Notes under the pieces: generated by a model
Told to the model about the DNA's origin: nothing
What the model saw: only the letters and a program-made list of their open reading frames with translations
The model's database searches: none
In this document: positions 34,836 through 44,038 of the stretch, in pieces
How the letters are laid out: every line of letters begins with the position of its first letter
Position numbering within the stretch: position 1 is the stretch's first letter
From: an uncultured Alphaproteobacteria bacterium
GTDB taxonomy: Bacteria > Pseudomonadota > Alphaproteobacteria > HIMB59
Direction of reading: 5' to 3'
Assembly (NCBI GenBank): GCA_902538085.1
Contig: CACBDV010000001.1
Location: forward strand, 375,063-439,062
DNA length: 64,000 nt
Program-made: the position numbers and the translations under genes

Positions 34836-37800
34836 TTATTTTATAATTAATAAAAGTTGCTGAGCCTCAATATTTTCACCAGCTTTTACGCACAGTCTCT
34901 CAACTATTCCAGGTTGGTCTGCGTAAATAACTGTTTCCATTTTCATGGCCTCAATAGTGCATAATTTAGCACCCTTTGGCACTTTTATTCCTTCAGTAAC
35001 AGCAACGTCTACAAGTAAACCAGGTATTGGGGCCGCAACATGATCTTTGTTGCTAGGATCAGCAATTTCTTTAGCTAAATCGTCAACTGCAATGGAATTA
35101 TCTTTGATGTCAACTGATCTGGCCTGGCCATTCAATTCAAAATATACTGTCCTGTAACCTTTTTCGTTTGGCTCACTTAAAGTGAAATATCTTATTATAA
35201 GAGTTTTACCAGGTTCTATAGAGACATATATCTCTTCCCCTGTATTCATCCCAAAGAAATAGTTTGATGTTGGGATAACACTAGTATTACCAAATTTCTT
35301 TTTGTGTTTTATATACTCATCAAAAACCTCGGGAAAAAATATTTGTGAAATTGTATCTTTCTCTGAAATAGTCTCGCTATACTTCTTTTCCAATTCCTTC
35401 GTTCTATTTTTAATTTTTAATGAGGGTAACTTTGATCCAAATCTATAATTAATAGGTTTTTTTCCTTTTAAAATTTTCTTTTGGAGTGCTTTTGGAAAAC
35501 CTTTATATGGTTGACCTAATCGGCCACTAAAGAATTCGATGACTGATGCAGGAAAGCCAACATCCTTTTTAGGGTCTAAAACATCTTGAATTTGAATATT
35601 ATTTGCCAACATGTAAATTGCCATATCACCAACAACCTTAGATATAGGTGTAACTTTAATTACATCACCAAATATTTTGTTCACTTCGGCATACATTGAT
35701 GCAAGTTCTGGCCATCTCTCGTCTGTAATACCCATTGACCTTGCTTGCTCTCTTAAATTAGTGTACTGGCCTCCTGGCATCTGATGTAAATATACCTCTG
35801 ACATACTAGTGCGAGTTTTACTTTCGAAAGGTTGGTATTGTTTTCTAACACCTTCCCAATAATTTGCAGCAGTCCTGACAACTGCAGAAGAAATTTTTGG
35901 ATCTCTTTTATTGCCATCAAGAGACTCTAAAACTGCACCAAAACTAGGTTGCGATGTGAAGCCAGACCAAGAGTCAATTGCTACATCAACAATATCTACC
36001 CCTGCTTCTGAGGCATTAAGCAATGTTGCAACACCATTTCCACTTGTATCGTGAGTATGGAAATGAATTGGAATTTTTATGCTTTTTTTTAATTCTTTGA
36101 ATAAAATTTTTGCTGCCTTGGGTTTACACAAACCTGCCATATCTTTGATTGCAAGAAAGTGAACTCCCATTTTCTCAAGCTTTTGCGCCATTTTTAAGTA
36201 GTAATCAAGTGTATATTTTTTCTCTGCTGGAGACGATAAATCGCCGGAGTAACAAATAGAAGCTTCACAGATTTTTCCAGATTTTAATACTTCGTCAATA
36301 GAGACTCTCATATTTTCAATCCAGTTTAGTGCATCAAATATTCTAAAAACGTCAATCCCAGACTGAGCGGAGAGTTGTATAAACCTTCTTAAAACATTAT
36401 CAGGATAGTTTGTATATCCAAGAGCATTCGATCCTCTGAATAACATTTGTAATAGGGCTGAGGGCATTTGTTCACGTAACTTTTCTAGACGTTCCCAAGG
36501 GTCCTCTTTTAAGAATCTTAATGCAACATCAAAAGTTGCACCACCCCAACACTCAACTGAGAATAGATTTTTAAGTCTTTCTTCATATAAGTCAGTTATG
36601 CCTAACATATCTTGTGTTCTCATTCGAGTTGCAATCAAAGATTGATGAGCATCTCTAAAGGTAGTGTCTGTAATCAATAATTGTTTTTCTTTTAACACAG
36701 TCTCAGCAACAGCAGATGGACCATTAGTATCTAAAATTTGTTTATATGTTTTATCGACAGTCTCTTGTGCTTTTTTTGATCTAGATATTCCATAGTCTGA
36801 GAGTTTTGCTGGTGTTGTCTCTCTTAATTTTGGTCTATTAGCGACTTCCGGGTTACCATTAACAATAACTTCGGCTAAGAAGTTTAATGTTTTGGTTGCC
36901 CTATCTTTTCGACCAGAGAATTGAAATAAACTTTTTTCACTATCTATAAATTTTGTATGGTATTTAAAAACATCGAAACCTTTGTGGTTAATTAACTTTA
37001 ATAAAAAAGGTATATTTGTTTTTACACCTCTGACGCGAAATTCACTCAATGCTCTATTCATTCTTCTCTTTGCTTCAATAGGGGTTTGGCCTTTTGCAGT
37101 TACTTTAACTAAAAGAGAGTCATAATAAGGAGTAATAACCGTACCAGTAGATGCAGTTCCAGCATCTAGTCTTATTCCCAAGCCACTTGCAGATCTATAA
37201 ACATTAATTTTACCGTAATCTGGGGCAAAATCATTAGCGGCATCTTCTGTTGTAACCCTTGATTGGATAGCATGACCTTTCATATGAATGTCTTTTTGAG
37301 TTGGCACACCACATATATCATCTCCAATTTTAGCACCAGCCGCTAAGAGGAACTGAGCTTTTACAATATCAATACCAGTAATTTCTTCTGTTACAGTGTG
37401 TTCAACTTGAACTCTTGGATTAACTTCAATGAAGAAAAAATCTCTAGATTTAGCATCCATTAAAAACTCTACAGTTCCCGCACATGAATAATTAACTTGT
37501 TTTCCTATTCTAACACCTGCGTTACAAATCTCATTTCTCTCTTTGTCAGATAGGTAGGCAGCAGGAGCTCTTTCTACTACCTTTTGATGTCGTCTTTGAA
37601 GAGAACAATCTCTTTCAAAAAGGTGAACTATATTGCCATGCTTATCGCCAATTATCTGAACTTCAACATGAAAAGCTTTTTCGATTAACTTTTCAAAAAA
37701 TACATCATCTTTTCCAAAGGCACTTTTAGCTTCTCTCCTAGCGGTGTTGATTTGATTTTCTAATTCTGTTTCTTTTCTGATCACTCGCATTCCACGACCG

Positions 37801-38300
37801 CCGCCACCCCAAGATGCTTTGAGCATAATTGGATATCCAATTTTTTTTGCAAGATCTTTACATTTTTTTAAATCTTTTGGTAAGGGTCCTGTGGAAGGTA
37901 TGGTTGGTACTTTAGCATTGCCTGCAGTTTTTTTAGCTTCTACTTTATTTCCAAGTGATCGCATAATCTTTGGAGAGGGTCCAACAAAAATAATATTATG
38001 TTTTGCACATTCATCAGCAAATTCTGGGTTTTCAGATAAGAAGCCGTATCCTGGATGGATGGCATCACAACCTGAATTAACAGCAATTTGTACGATACCT
38101 TTGTAATCTAGGTAAGCCTGAATAGGACCTAATCCTGATCCAACAAGATAGCTTTCGTCTGTTTTGAAGCGATGCAATGCAAAACGATCCTCGTACGAGT
38201 AAATGGATACAGTCCTAAAGCCCAATTCAGTTGCTGCACGAGATATTCTAATTGCAATTTCACTTCTGTTAGCAATTAATATTTTCTTAATTTGTTTCAT
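34836..38300 (-). CDS. pyc: Pyruvate carboxylase
   Basis: A 1154-residue single-chain enzyme of full length. Domains in order: biotin carboxylase ('KILIANRSEIAIRISRAA', ATP-grasp loop 'KASWGGGGRGMRVI', 'FIEVNPRVQVEHTVTEE'), carboxyltransferase ('TDTTFRDAHQSLIATRMRT'), and a C-terminal biotinyl domain with Lys1120 in 'CTIEAMKMETVI'. It makes oxaloacetate from pyruvate and bicarbonate, refilling the TCA cycle. It lies next to the proteorhodopsin block; light-enhanced anaplerotic carbon fixation is known in some proteorhodopsin bacteria, but a functional link here is only suggested. Confidence 0.97.
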   Translation of the reverse strand: MKQIKKILIANRSEIAIRISRAATELGFRTVSIYSYEDRFALHRFKTDESYLVGSGLGPIQAYLDYKGIVQIAVNSGCDAIHPGYGFLSENPEFADECAKHNIIFVGPSPKIMRSLGNKVEAKKTAGNAKVPTIPSTGPLPKDLKKCKDLAKKIGYPIMLKASWGGGGRGMRVIRKETELENQINTARREAKSAFGKDDVFFEKLIEKAFHVEVQIIGDKHGNIVHLFERDCSLQRRHQKVVERAPAAYLSDKERNEICNAGVRIGKQVNYSCAGTVEFLMDAKSRDFFFIEVNPRVQVEHTVTEEITGIDIVKAQFLLAAGAKIGDDICGVPTQKDIHMKGHAIQSRVTTEDAANDFAPDYGKINVYRSASGLGIRLDAGTASTGTVITPYYDSLLVKVTAKGQTPIEAKRRMNRALSEFRVRGVKTNIPFLLKLINHKGFDVFKYHTKFIDSEKSLFQFSGRKDRATKTLNFLAEVIVNGNPEVANRPKLRETTPAKLSDYGISRSKKAQETVDKTYKQILDTNGPSAVAETVLKEKQLLITDTTFRDAHQSLIATRMRTQDMLGITDLYEERLKNLFSVECWGGATFDVALRFLKEDPWERLEKLREQMPSALLQMLFRGSNALGYTNYPDNVLRRFIQLSAQSGIDVFRIFDALNWIENMRVSIDEVLKSGKICEASICYSGDLSSPAEKKYTLDYYLKMAQKLEKMGVHFLAIKDMAGLCKPKAAKILFKELKKSIKIPIHFHTHDTSGNGVATLLNASEAGVDIVDVAIDSWSGFTSQPSFGAVLESLDGNKRDPKISSAVVRTAANYWEGVRKQYQPFESKTRTSMSEVYLHQMPGGQYTNLREQARSMGITDERWPELASMYAEVNKIFGDVIKVTPISKVVGDMAIYMLANNIQIQDVLDPKKDVGFPASVIEFFSGRLGQPYKGFPKALQKKILKGKKPINYRFGSKLPSLKIKNRTKELEKKYSETISEKDTISQIFFPEVFDEYIKHKKKFGNTSVIPTSNYFFGMNTGEEIYVSIEPGKTLIIRYFTLSEPNEKGYRTVYFELNGQARSVDIKDNSIAVDDLAKEIADPSNKDHVAAPIPGLLVDVAVTEGIKVPKGAKLCTIEAMKMETVIYADQPGIVERLCVKAGENIEAQQLLLIIK

Positions 38301-38363
38301 AATGCTAAATAAGTTTATTTTTATACATTATTCTGTTTTTTTTCATAGACAATCTATAGAAAA

Positions 38364-39017
38364 TTAGGGTTTTTTTACTTTTATAGCCTTTCTTCTGTTT
38401 GGATAACAGTCTGTGCAAATTTTGCATTCAACACCAAAGCAGCTTCTAGCTTTGCAATATTCTCTTCCATAAAAAATCATTTGTAAATGAAGTCTGTTCC
38501 AAGTTGACTCAGGAAATAATTTTTTAATATCTAATTCAGTTTGAACTACATTTTTACCATTTGTCAGACCCCACCTTTGTGCTAGACGATGAATATGTGT
38601 ATCTACAGGGAATGCAGGGTGACCAAAACCTTGGGACATTACTACACTCGCTGTTTTATGACCAACTCCTGGTAAATTTTCTAAATCTTCAAAAGTCTCT
38701 GGGACCCTACCATTGTATTTTTTAATTAATATTTTTGAGAGTTTAGAAATAGCTTTTGATTTTTTAGGTGCAAGTCCACATGGTTTAATGATTTTATAAA
38801 TTTTATTAACAGACACCTTTGCCATATCATGAGGATTATTTGCCGTATTAAATAGTAAAGGTGTAATCTTATTCACACGTTCGTCTGTGCATTGAGCACT
38901 TAATAAAACCGCTATTAAAAGCTCATATACATTTTTATGTTTAAGAGGGATTGGGATATTTGGATAAAATTTGTTTAAATTATCCAATACAACCTTTGCT
39001 CTTTCTTGTTTTTTCAT
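38364..39017 (-). CDS. nth: Endonuclease III, with displaced iron-sulfur cysteine
   Basis: A 217-residue HhH-GPD glycosylase/AP lyase. It has the helix-hairpin-helix 'LENLPGVGHKTASVVM' (catalytic Lys) and 'FPVDTHIHRLAQRWG' (catalytic Asp). It removes oxidised pyrimidines. In the C-terminal cluster loop, 'CKARSCFGVECKICTDC', three cysteines fall at the usual spacing (188, 198, 204), but the second canonical position (195) is glycine, with extra cysteines at 193 and 201 that could replace it. It follows pyc's start by 63 bp in the opposite reading sense of the region, with nothing notable between. Confidence 0.93.
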   Translation of the reverse strand: MKKQERAKVVLDNLNKFYPNIPIPLKHKNVYELLIAVLLSAQCTDERVNKITPLLFNTANNPHDMAKVSVNKIYKIIKPCGLAPKKSKAISKLSKILIKKYNGRVPETFEDLENLPGVGHKTASVVMSQGFGHPAFPVDTHIHRLAQRWGLTNGKNVVQTELDIKKLFPESTWNRLHLQMIFYGREYCKARSCFGVECKICTDCYPNRRKAIKVKKP

Positions 39018-39080
39018 ATTATTATTGGTGTGCTATTAAATCTATTATAAATATAAATATAATTTTATAAACTTATAGAA

Positions 39081-39515
39081 ATGACAAGAAAGCTTCATAT
39101 CAAACCAAATAGGAGTCTTACAAATCTTCAAATTCTATTTTTTTTATTCATTACAGGTTTCTTGATCATTTTTATTGGTGGAAGATTTTTATTAGTCGGT
39201 GCTTGGCCGATAATCATATTTGGTATTGTTGAATTTTCTATTTTGGTCGTATGTACTTATTTTTTTGTAAAGAGTTTAAAAAAAACAGAAAAAATTTCAT
39301 TAGAATCAAAATCTATGCAATTAGAGCGGCTTGATGGAGATGAGGTTATTGAACAAAATAGTTATAATTTAAATTGGTTGAAGATAAAGAATGAAAAAAA
39401 TTCATTAAGCGTAAATTACGCTGGAAAGAAAAAATTCTTCGCTAGTTTTTTGAGTGAGGATAGAAGGAAAAAATTAAAAAGAATTATTGAGAAGTACAGC
39501 TCCTCGTCTAGCTAA
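39081..39515 (+). CDS. DUF2244 membrane protein
   Basis: A 144-residue protein. The N-terminal 'KPNRSLTNLQILFFLF' and 'FLLVGAWPIIIFGIVEF' with two membrane helices match the DUF2244 family, common in alphaproteobacteria and sometimes found near nth or cytochrome oxidase genes. The C-terminal half is cytoplasmic and ends in a run of serines. Function unknown. It diverges from nth and meets dapB tail to tail with an 8-bp overlap. Confidence 0.82.
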   Translation: MTRKLHIKPNRSLTNLQILFFLFITGFLIIFIGGRFLLVGAWPIIIFGIVEFSILVVCTYFFVKSLKKTEKISLESKSMQLERLDGDEVIEQNSYNLNWLKIKNEKNSLSVNYAGKKKFFASFLSEDRRKKLKRIIEKYSSSSS

Positions 39516-40287
39516 TCATATCTTTAAAGGTATAAAAGCCTTTTTCCTTTGTTGATAACCATACTGCTGCTTGAATAGCGCCATCAGAAAAAATTTTTCT
39601 GTTGTGGGCCTTGTGTGTTAATTCTACAGACTCATTGTCACCGTGAAATATGACCGTATGTTCACCTGGGATATTTCCACCTCTAATAGAAGAGAAACCA
39701 ATTTCATTTTCTTTTCTTTGGCCTTCTTGATCATGACGTTTAAAATTAAAATTTGATTTGGATAGTCCAAGCTCTGCTACAATCTCTTCTCCGAGCTTTA
39801 AAGCTGTTCCACTAGGTGCATCCTTTTTGTGTCGGTGGTGTGTTTCAATTATTTCTATATCGAATTCTTTTAAGTGTTTTGCGGCTTTTCTTGCTATTTC
39901 AAAAAATGTATTAACTCCATAACTCATATTCGGTGCGTAAAATACTTTTGTTGAATTACTTGTTTGTTTTAAAAGGTTAAAGTGGCTCTCATCTAATCCG
40001 GTCGTTCCAATAACTAAACCGGTATTATTAGAAACAGCAGCTTCCGTAAAATTAAATAAGGCCTTAGGTGTTGTGAAATCTATAACTATATCTGCTTTTT
40101 CAAATGACTCTTCCCTAGTAGTAAAAACATTTTCTTGAATTTGATTTTTATTAATAAAGCTAGGGTCAATATCTTTAACATCAAATACTCCAACGAGCTC
40201 AACGTTATTATTCGATAGAGCAGAATTTATGAGATTATTTCCCATTCTTCCTAATGCCCCTGCGATAGCTATTTTTGTTCTAGACAT
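39508..40287 (-). CDS. dapB: 4-hydroxy-tetrahydrodipicolinate reductase
   Basis: A 259-residue NAD(P)H reductase. It has the nucleotide fold 'IAIAGALGRMGNNLI', 'GTTGLDESHF' and the substrate motif 'ETHHRHKKDAPSGTALKLGE' with catalytic histidine and lysine; 'IRGGNIPGEHTVIFHG' is also conserved. It acts in lysine and diaminopimelate synthesis. The 74 bp before it are AT-rich with nothing distinctive. Confidence 0.96.
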   Translation of the reverse strand: MSRTKIAIAGALGRMGNNLINSALSNNNVELVGVFDVKDIDPSFINKNQIQENVFTTREESFEKADIVIDFTTPKALFNFTEAAVSNNTGLVIGTTGLDESHFNLLKQTSNSTKVFYAPNMSYGVNTFFEIARKAAKHLKEFDIEIIETHHRHKKDAPSGTALKLGEEIVAELGLSKSNFNFKRHDQEGQRKENEIGFSSIRGGNIPGEHTVIFHGDNESVELTHKAHNRKIFSDGAIQAAVWLSTKEKGFYTFKDMIS

Positions 40288-40361
40288 GATTAAGACTTGT
40301 TATACATAAATTAGTAGATATGGAATAGCAAAATTATTAAATTTTATGCTAAAATTAACTT

Positions 40362-40532
40362 ATGATTAGACTTGCATTAATTCTTTTTATTTTATTACTA
40401 GCTAGTTTATTAATATTTAATAAGAAATTTAGGGAGGCTTTTACAATATCAGTAATACCCCTAGTCTTATTAGTTGTAGGACTTATTGGGTATATGATTT
40501 ACTATATGTTCAGTACTAACTATTTTTCTTAG
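40362..40532 (+). CDS. Small two-helix membrane protein (below ORF-track length)
   Basis: A 56-codon frame from ATG 40362 to TAG, not in the ORF track. The translation has two hydrophobic segments (LALILFILLLASLLIF and ISVIPLVLLVVGLIGYMIYY) split by a short basic loop (NKKFREAF). It sits in an otherwise empty 260-bp gap between divergent dapB and the convergent rhodanese gene. The continuous hydrophobic pattern supports coding, but there is no strong ribosome site. Function unknown. Confidence 0.5.
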   Translation: MIRLALILFILLLASLLIFNKKFREAFTISVIPLVLLVVGLIGYMIYYMFSTNYFS

Positions 40533-40550
40533 AGTTTTTAAAATTATGAT

Positions 40551-40949
40551 TTATGTACCTTGCTCGGTTTTAAAACCTAAATTAATCCAATCAATTAAAC
40601 CTTTGTCCATTTCATAAATACTTCCCTGATACCCTTCAGAAACTAGATAATCTGCAACCTTTTTAGATGTAATGCCTGCGGTACAGTGAATAATAATATC
40701 CTTATTATCGGGGTTTATGGAGTTGATTTTTTCAACAGTTATTTCTTTAAAAGGAATATTGTGTGAGTTCTCAATTCGAATCATATTGTGTTCTTTTGGA
40801 TATCTAACATCAATTACAATTGCACCCTCTTGAATTCTTTTAAATGATTCTTCGGTATCTATAGGTGTGTAGTTCATTGTATTACTCTGAGCAAATAATA
40901 AATTAGTTAGCAGAAAAAAAAATAGAAAAAATTTTTTTAAAAAATTCAC
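40551..40949 (-). CDS. Periplasmic rhodanese-like protein
   Basis: A 132-residue single rhodanese domain with a signal peptide (MNFLKKFFLFFFLLTNLLFA). The active-site loop is 'IHCTAGITSKKVADYL', with the catalytic cysteine; 'GAIVIDVRYPKEHN' is the CH2A-like region. It would transfer sulfane sulfur or bind small oxyanions in the periplasm. It lies 5 bp after the cytochrome c'-like gene, so the two may share a transcript. The physiological donor is unknown. Confidence 0.85.
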   Translation of the reverse strand: MNFLKKFFLFFFLLTNLLFAQSNTMNYTPIDTEESFKRIQEGAIVIDVRYPKEHNMIRIENSHNIPFKEITVEKINSINPDNKDIIIHCTAGITSKKVADYLVSEGYQGSIYEMDKGLIDWINLGFKTEQGT

Positions 40950-40954
40950 TCTTA

Positions 40955-41368
40955 TTAATCTCTAAAACGAGAGTGGCAACTCTTACAGCTTCCAAATAGA
41001 TTTTGGTGAAATTGTTGAACACTTTCAATATCACCTTCTAATGAGGATAATTTTGCAAGTGCTGCATTGTCTTCTGTCTCTTTTGCAATTTGATTAAACA
41101 ATTCTCTATTGTCAATTATGTCAGTACTAGCTTTTGACTTACCTCCAAATGAATCATCAGGAAATAAAGTAGGGTAAACTCTCATTATATTTTCGATTTC
41201 TTCATAAATTCCTGCCAAGTCATCGTTAATCACATCGTCTTTAATTAAATTGTTTGCAGCTCTCATTAGTTTATTGAAGTCTCTCATGGACTCTTGCCGA
41301 TCAAGCACAGGGTTAGAATAAGCTAAAAATGGGAATAAAAATATTAAGGCAAGTAAACTTTTAATCAT
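40955..41368 (-). CDS. Cytochrome c'/c-556 family protein
   Basis: About 137 residues from the Met at residue 7 of the track ORF, which begins a signal peptide (MIKSLLALIFLFPFLAYS). A four-helix-bundle body is followed by a C-terminal heme-binding motif 'GSCKSCHSRFRD' (CxxCH), the layout of class II cytochromes c. It would be a periplasmic electron carrier or gas binder. It is upstream of the rhodanese gene, and the tup transporter genes end 42 bp before its coding start region. Confidence 0.85.
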   Translation of the reverse strand: MIKSLLALIFLFPFLAYSNPVLDRQESMRDFNKLMRAANNLIKDDVINDDLAGIYEEIENIMRVYPTLFPDDSFGGKSKASTDIIDNRELFNQIAKETEDNAALAKLSSLEGDIESVQQFHQNLFGSCKSCHSRFRD

Positions 41369-41409
41369 GATATGTGTTTTTAGCATATCAGTAAATTATG
41401 TATGGAACA

Positions 41410-42015
41410 TTAAAAAAATTTTGAAGAAATATCGTTAAATACAATTTTTCCTGAATCTAGAACTATTACGTAATCTGCAAATTTTTTTACAAGACTCATA
41501 TTGTGGAGAGATAAAAGAATAGTTTTATTTTTAACTTTAGACAAAGAAGCAAAAAAAATCTTTTCACTTTCTAAGTCAAGGTTCTGATTAGGTTCGTCTA
41601 AAATGATTAAATCTTGTTCATAGCTCATTAATCTAGAGATGAATACTTTCTGTTTTTCTCCTTCTGATAAATTTTGAAATTTACGTTTTTTTAATTTATT
41701 TAATTTAAATAAATTAAAGTAGAACTTATTTACCTTGGATTTCTTTAATTTGCTTAATAGCAGAAAATTATCCTCTAAACTTTTATTTAAAGAAATAGGT
41801 TTTTGAAAAAGCATCGGTATAGGTTCAGAATATTCAGAGTTAATTGTACCTTTATTAGGAATAATAATTTTATTTATAATTTTTATAAGAGAGCTTTTAC
41901 CAGAACCATTTTTTCCAGTAATAACTGTAATTTTGTTTTGTATGATATTTAGATTAATATTCGAGAGAATATTTTTTCCATCAATCGTATATGAAATATT
42001 ATTTACTTTGATCAT
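41410..42015 (-). CDS. tupC: Tungstate ABC transporter ATP-binding protein
   Basis: A 201-residue ABC ATPase, shorter than most. It has Walker A 'GKNGSGKSS', signature 'NLSEGEKQKVFISRL', Walker B 'LIILDEPNQNLD' and switch His 'LLSLHNM'. It overlaps the permease gene by 17 bp. With tupB and tupA it forms a complete importer. The short C-terminus lacks a regulatory oxyanion domain of the ModC type. Confidence 0.88.
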   Translation of the reverse strand: MIKVNNISYTIDGKNILSNINLNIIQNKITVITGKNGSGKSSLIKIINKIIIPNKGTINSEYSEPIPMLFQKPISLNKSLEDNFLLLSKLKKSKVNKFYFNLFKLNKLKKRKFQNLSEGEKQKVFISRLMSYEQDLIILDEPNQNLDLESEKIFFASLSKVKNKTILLSLHNMSLVKKFADYVIVLDSGKIVFNDISSKFF

Positions 42016-42655
42016 TATTATTATTTAAAAAATTAAGGGATATTGATATTAAAAGTGTGAGGGAAATTAATATCGTTCCTAAAACTATACCTAATGAAAC
42101 ATTCCCTTTAGAGGTTTCTAAAGCAATTGTAGCTGTCATGTTTCTTGTGAAATGATCAATTGAGCCTCCTACAATTGCAGCTGCACCATACTCGCTAATA
42201 GCCCTGCCAAAACCTAGTAAAAAGACAGTGATGTAAATATTTGTTTTATTTGAAAAGAGTATGAAAATTATATCTTTTTTGGACGCTCCATAAGACATTA
42301 ATTCATCTCTATAAATTGGATAATCCTCTTCAATGTTTTTAATAATTAAAGTTATCATAATTGGGAAGATAATTACGATCTGAGCAATGATCATTGCTAA
42401 AGGTGAATATAGAATTTCCATCCAACCTAAGGGGCCAGATCTACTTATAAGTATATAGACTAATAGCCCTGCACATACGGGAGGGATAGAGGTAAGAGAG
42501 CTTAAGAAAATTACAATTGGTTTTTTTAATTGGAATTGATAAATAGCAATTAAATAGCCAAAGATCATTGATAAAAAAAATGCAATTAAAGTTGAGAAAA
42601 TACTTACATAAATTGTAATAAAAACTGCGGATTGTATTTTTTCAAAAGTTAGCAT
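41999..42655 (-). CDS. tupB: Tungstate ABC transporter permease
   Basis: A 218-residue membrane protein of the binding-protein-dependent permease family with about five helices. The coupling loop 'YRDELMSYGASKKDIIFILF' and 'FGRAISEYGAAAIVGGSI' match TupB/WtpB-type permeases. It lies between tupA and tupC, 10 bp after tupA. Confidence 0.88.
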   Translation of the reverse strand: MLTFEKIQSAVFITIYVSIFSTLIAFFLSMIFGYLIAIYQFQLKKPIVIFLSSLTSIPPVCAGLLVYILISRSGPLGWMEILYSPLAMIIAQIVIIFPIMITLIIKNIEEDYPIYRDELMSYGASKKDIIFILFSNKTNIYITVFLLGFGRAISEYGAAAIVGGSIDHFTRNMTATIALETSKGNVSLGIVLGTILISLTLLISISLNFLNNNNDQSK

Positions 42656-42665
42656 TTAGATAGTA

Positions 42666-43460
42666 TTAATTGGTATGAAACAACTTTTCACCGTTATATG
42701 TAAACCTATTAATAACATCTTTGCCCTCACCTGTAATCAACCATTCAATGAACTTCTGAGATTTTTTATACTCAACATGAGGGAATTTTTCTGGATTGAC
42801 CGCAATAATTCCATAAGGATTATGTAATTCATCACCACCCTCAAAAAGAATTTTTAAATTATTTTTATTTTTAAAAGATAGCCAGGTGCCTTTGTCACTT
42901 ATGGTATAGGCATCAATTTCAGAGGCAATATTTAATGTATTGGCCATGCTTGTCCCAGTTTTTATATATCTATCAGAGTCAAATTTTTTTATATTTGCCA
43001 AACTCCATAATTCTTGTTCTTTTTTATGAGTTCCAGAATTATCATCTCTTGAAATAAATTTGTATTCTGAGTTATATATTTTTTTTAATGCGGATAAAAT
43101 ATCTTCCTCTTTTGATATTTTCAGTGGGTCAGATTTTGGACCAATTAAAATAAACTTATTGTACATAATTTCATATCTTTGAACACCGTAGCCCTCGTCA
43201 ATAAATTCTAATTCATCTTTTTTTGAATGAACAAATAATAAATCTCCATCGCCCCTTTTTGCGTTTGCAATAGCATTACCGGTTCCAACTGCAATAGGTC
43301 TTACACTAATTCCAGTTTTATTTTTAAATTCTGATGCTAAGAGATCAAGTAAACCCGTATTAGCAATGCTAGTAGTAGATTGAATGACTATAAAATCTTT
43401 AGAATAAACACTGATGGAAAAAAATAAAAATAACGATAAAAATAAATTTTTTAATTTCAT
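42666..43460 (-). CDS. tupA: Tungstate ABC transporter substrate-binding protein
   Basis: A 264-residue periplasmic protein with a signal peptide (MKLKNLFLSLFLFFSISVYS). 'VIQSTTSIANTGLLDLLASEF' corresponds to the TTTS oxyanion-binding motif of TupA, followed by 'AVGTGNAIANAKRGDGDLLFVHSK' and 'YNKFILIGPKSDP', all conserved in TupA rather than ModA. It imports tungstate for a tungsten or molybdenum pterin enzyme; no such enzyme is in the window. Confidence 0.9.
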   Translation of the reverse strand: MKLKNLFLSLFLFFSISVYSKDFIVIQSTTSIANTGLLDLLASEFKNKTGISVRPIAVGTGNAIANAKRGDGDLLFVHSKKDELEFIDEGYGVQRYEIMYNKFILIGPKSDPLKISKEEDILSALKKIYNSEYKFISRDDNSGTHKKEQELWSLANIKKFDSDRYIKTGTSMANTLNIASEIDAYTISDKGTWLSFKNKNNLKILFEGGDELHNPYGIIAVNPEKFPHVEYKKSQKFIEWLITGEGKDVINRFTYNGEKLFHTN

Positions 43461-43497
43461 TTATTAACAACAATATTAACATACATAATTGAAGATA

Positions 43498-44034
43498 ATG
43501 AAGTTAGCAAACAGCGCAGATAATTATGGTTTAATTAGCAAGTTATTTCATTGGATTATGGCTGCTCTTATAATTGTAACATACATATTAGGTAAAAATT
43601 TAGAGAATAATTTTGAGTATTATTATGAAATATTGATGATACACAACACACTAGGTCTTTCAATTCTTGTCCTAGCAATATTTAGATTAAGTTGGAAATT
43701 TATCAATATTAGGCCCAAGCCCATCTTAAAAAATAAAATATTAATTTATGTTGCTAAAACTAACTATTTTTTATTTTACTCAATATTTTTTTTACAACCA
43801 ATATCTGGATACATCCTTACAAACTTACAAGGTGACACAGTAATGTTTTTAAATTTTGAATTAATCAATTTATTGGATCACAACAGTGATTTAAGGTACT
43901 TGTTCAAAAGTTTCCATGAATATTCTAGTAATGTTTTATTAGTTTTATTTTTTATACATTCAGGAGCTGCACTTATGCACCATTTTGTATTAAAAGATAG
44001 AACTTTAAAAAGAATGACTTTTGGTAGTGATTAA
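43498..44034 (+). CDS. cybB: Cytochrome b561
   Basis: About 178 residues from ATG 43498; the track starts three codons earlier at TTG. A four-helix membrane cytochrome with histidines at expected heme positions: 'SKLFHWIMAAL', 'LMIHNTLGL', 'SFHEYSSNVLL' and 'FIHSGAALMHHFVLKD'. It would exchange electrons with quinone or superoxide in the inner membrane. It diverges from tupA and converges on cysK. Confidence 0.88.
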   Translation: MKLANSADNYGLISKLFHWIMAALIIVTYILGKNLENNFEYYYEILMIHNTLGLSILVLAIFRLSWKFINIRPKPILKNKILIYVAKTNYFLFYSIFFLQPISGYILTNLQGDTVMFLNFELINLLDHNSDLRYLFKSFHEYSSNVLLVLFFIHSGAALMHHFVLKDRTLKRMTFGSD

Positions 44035-44038
44035 AATT

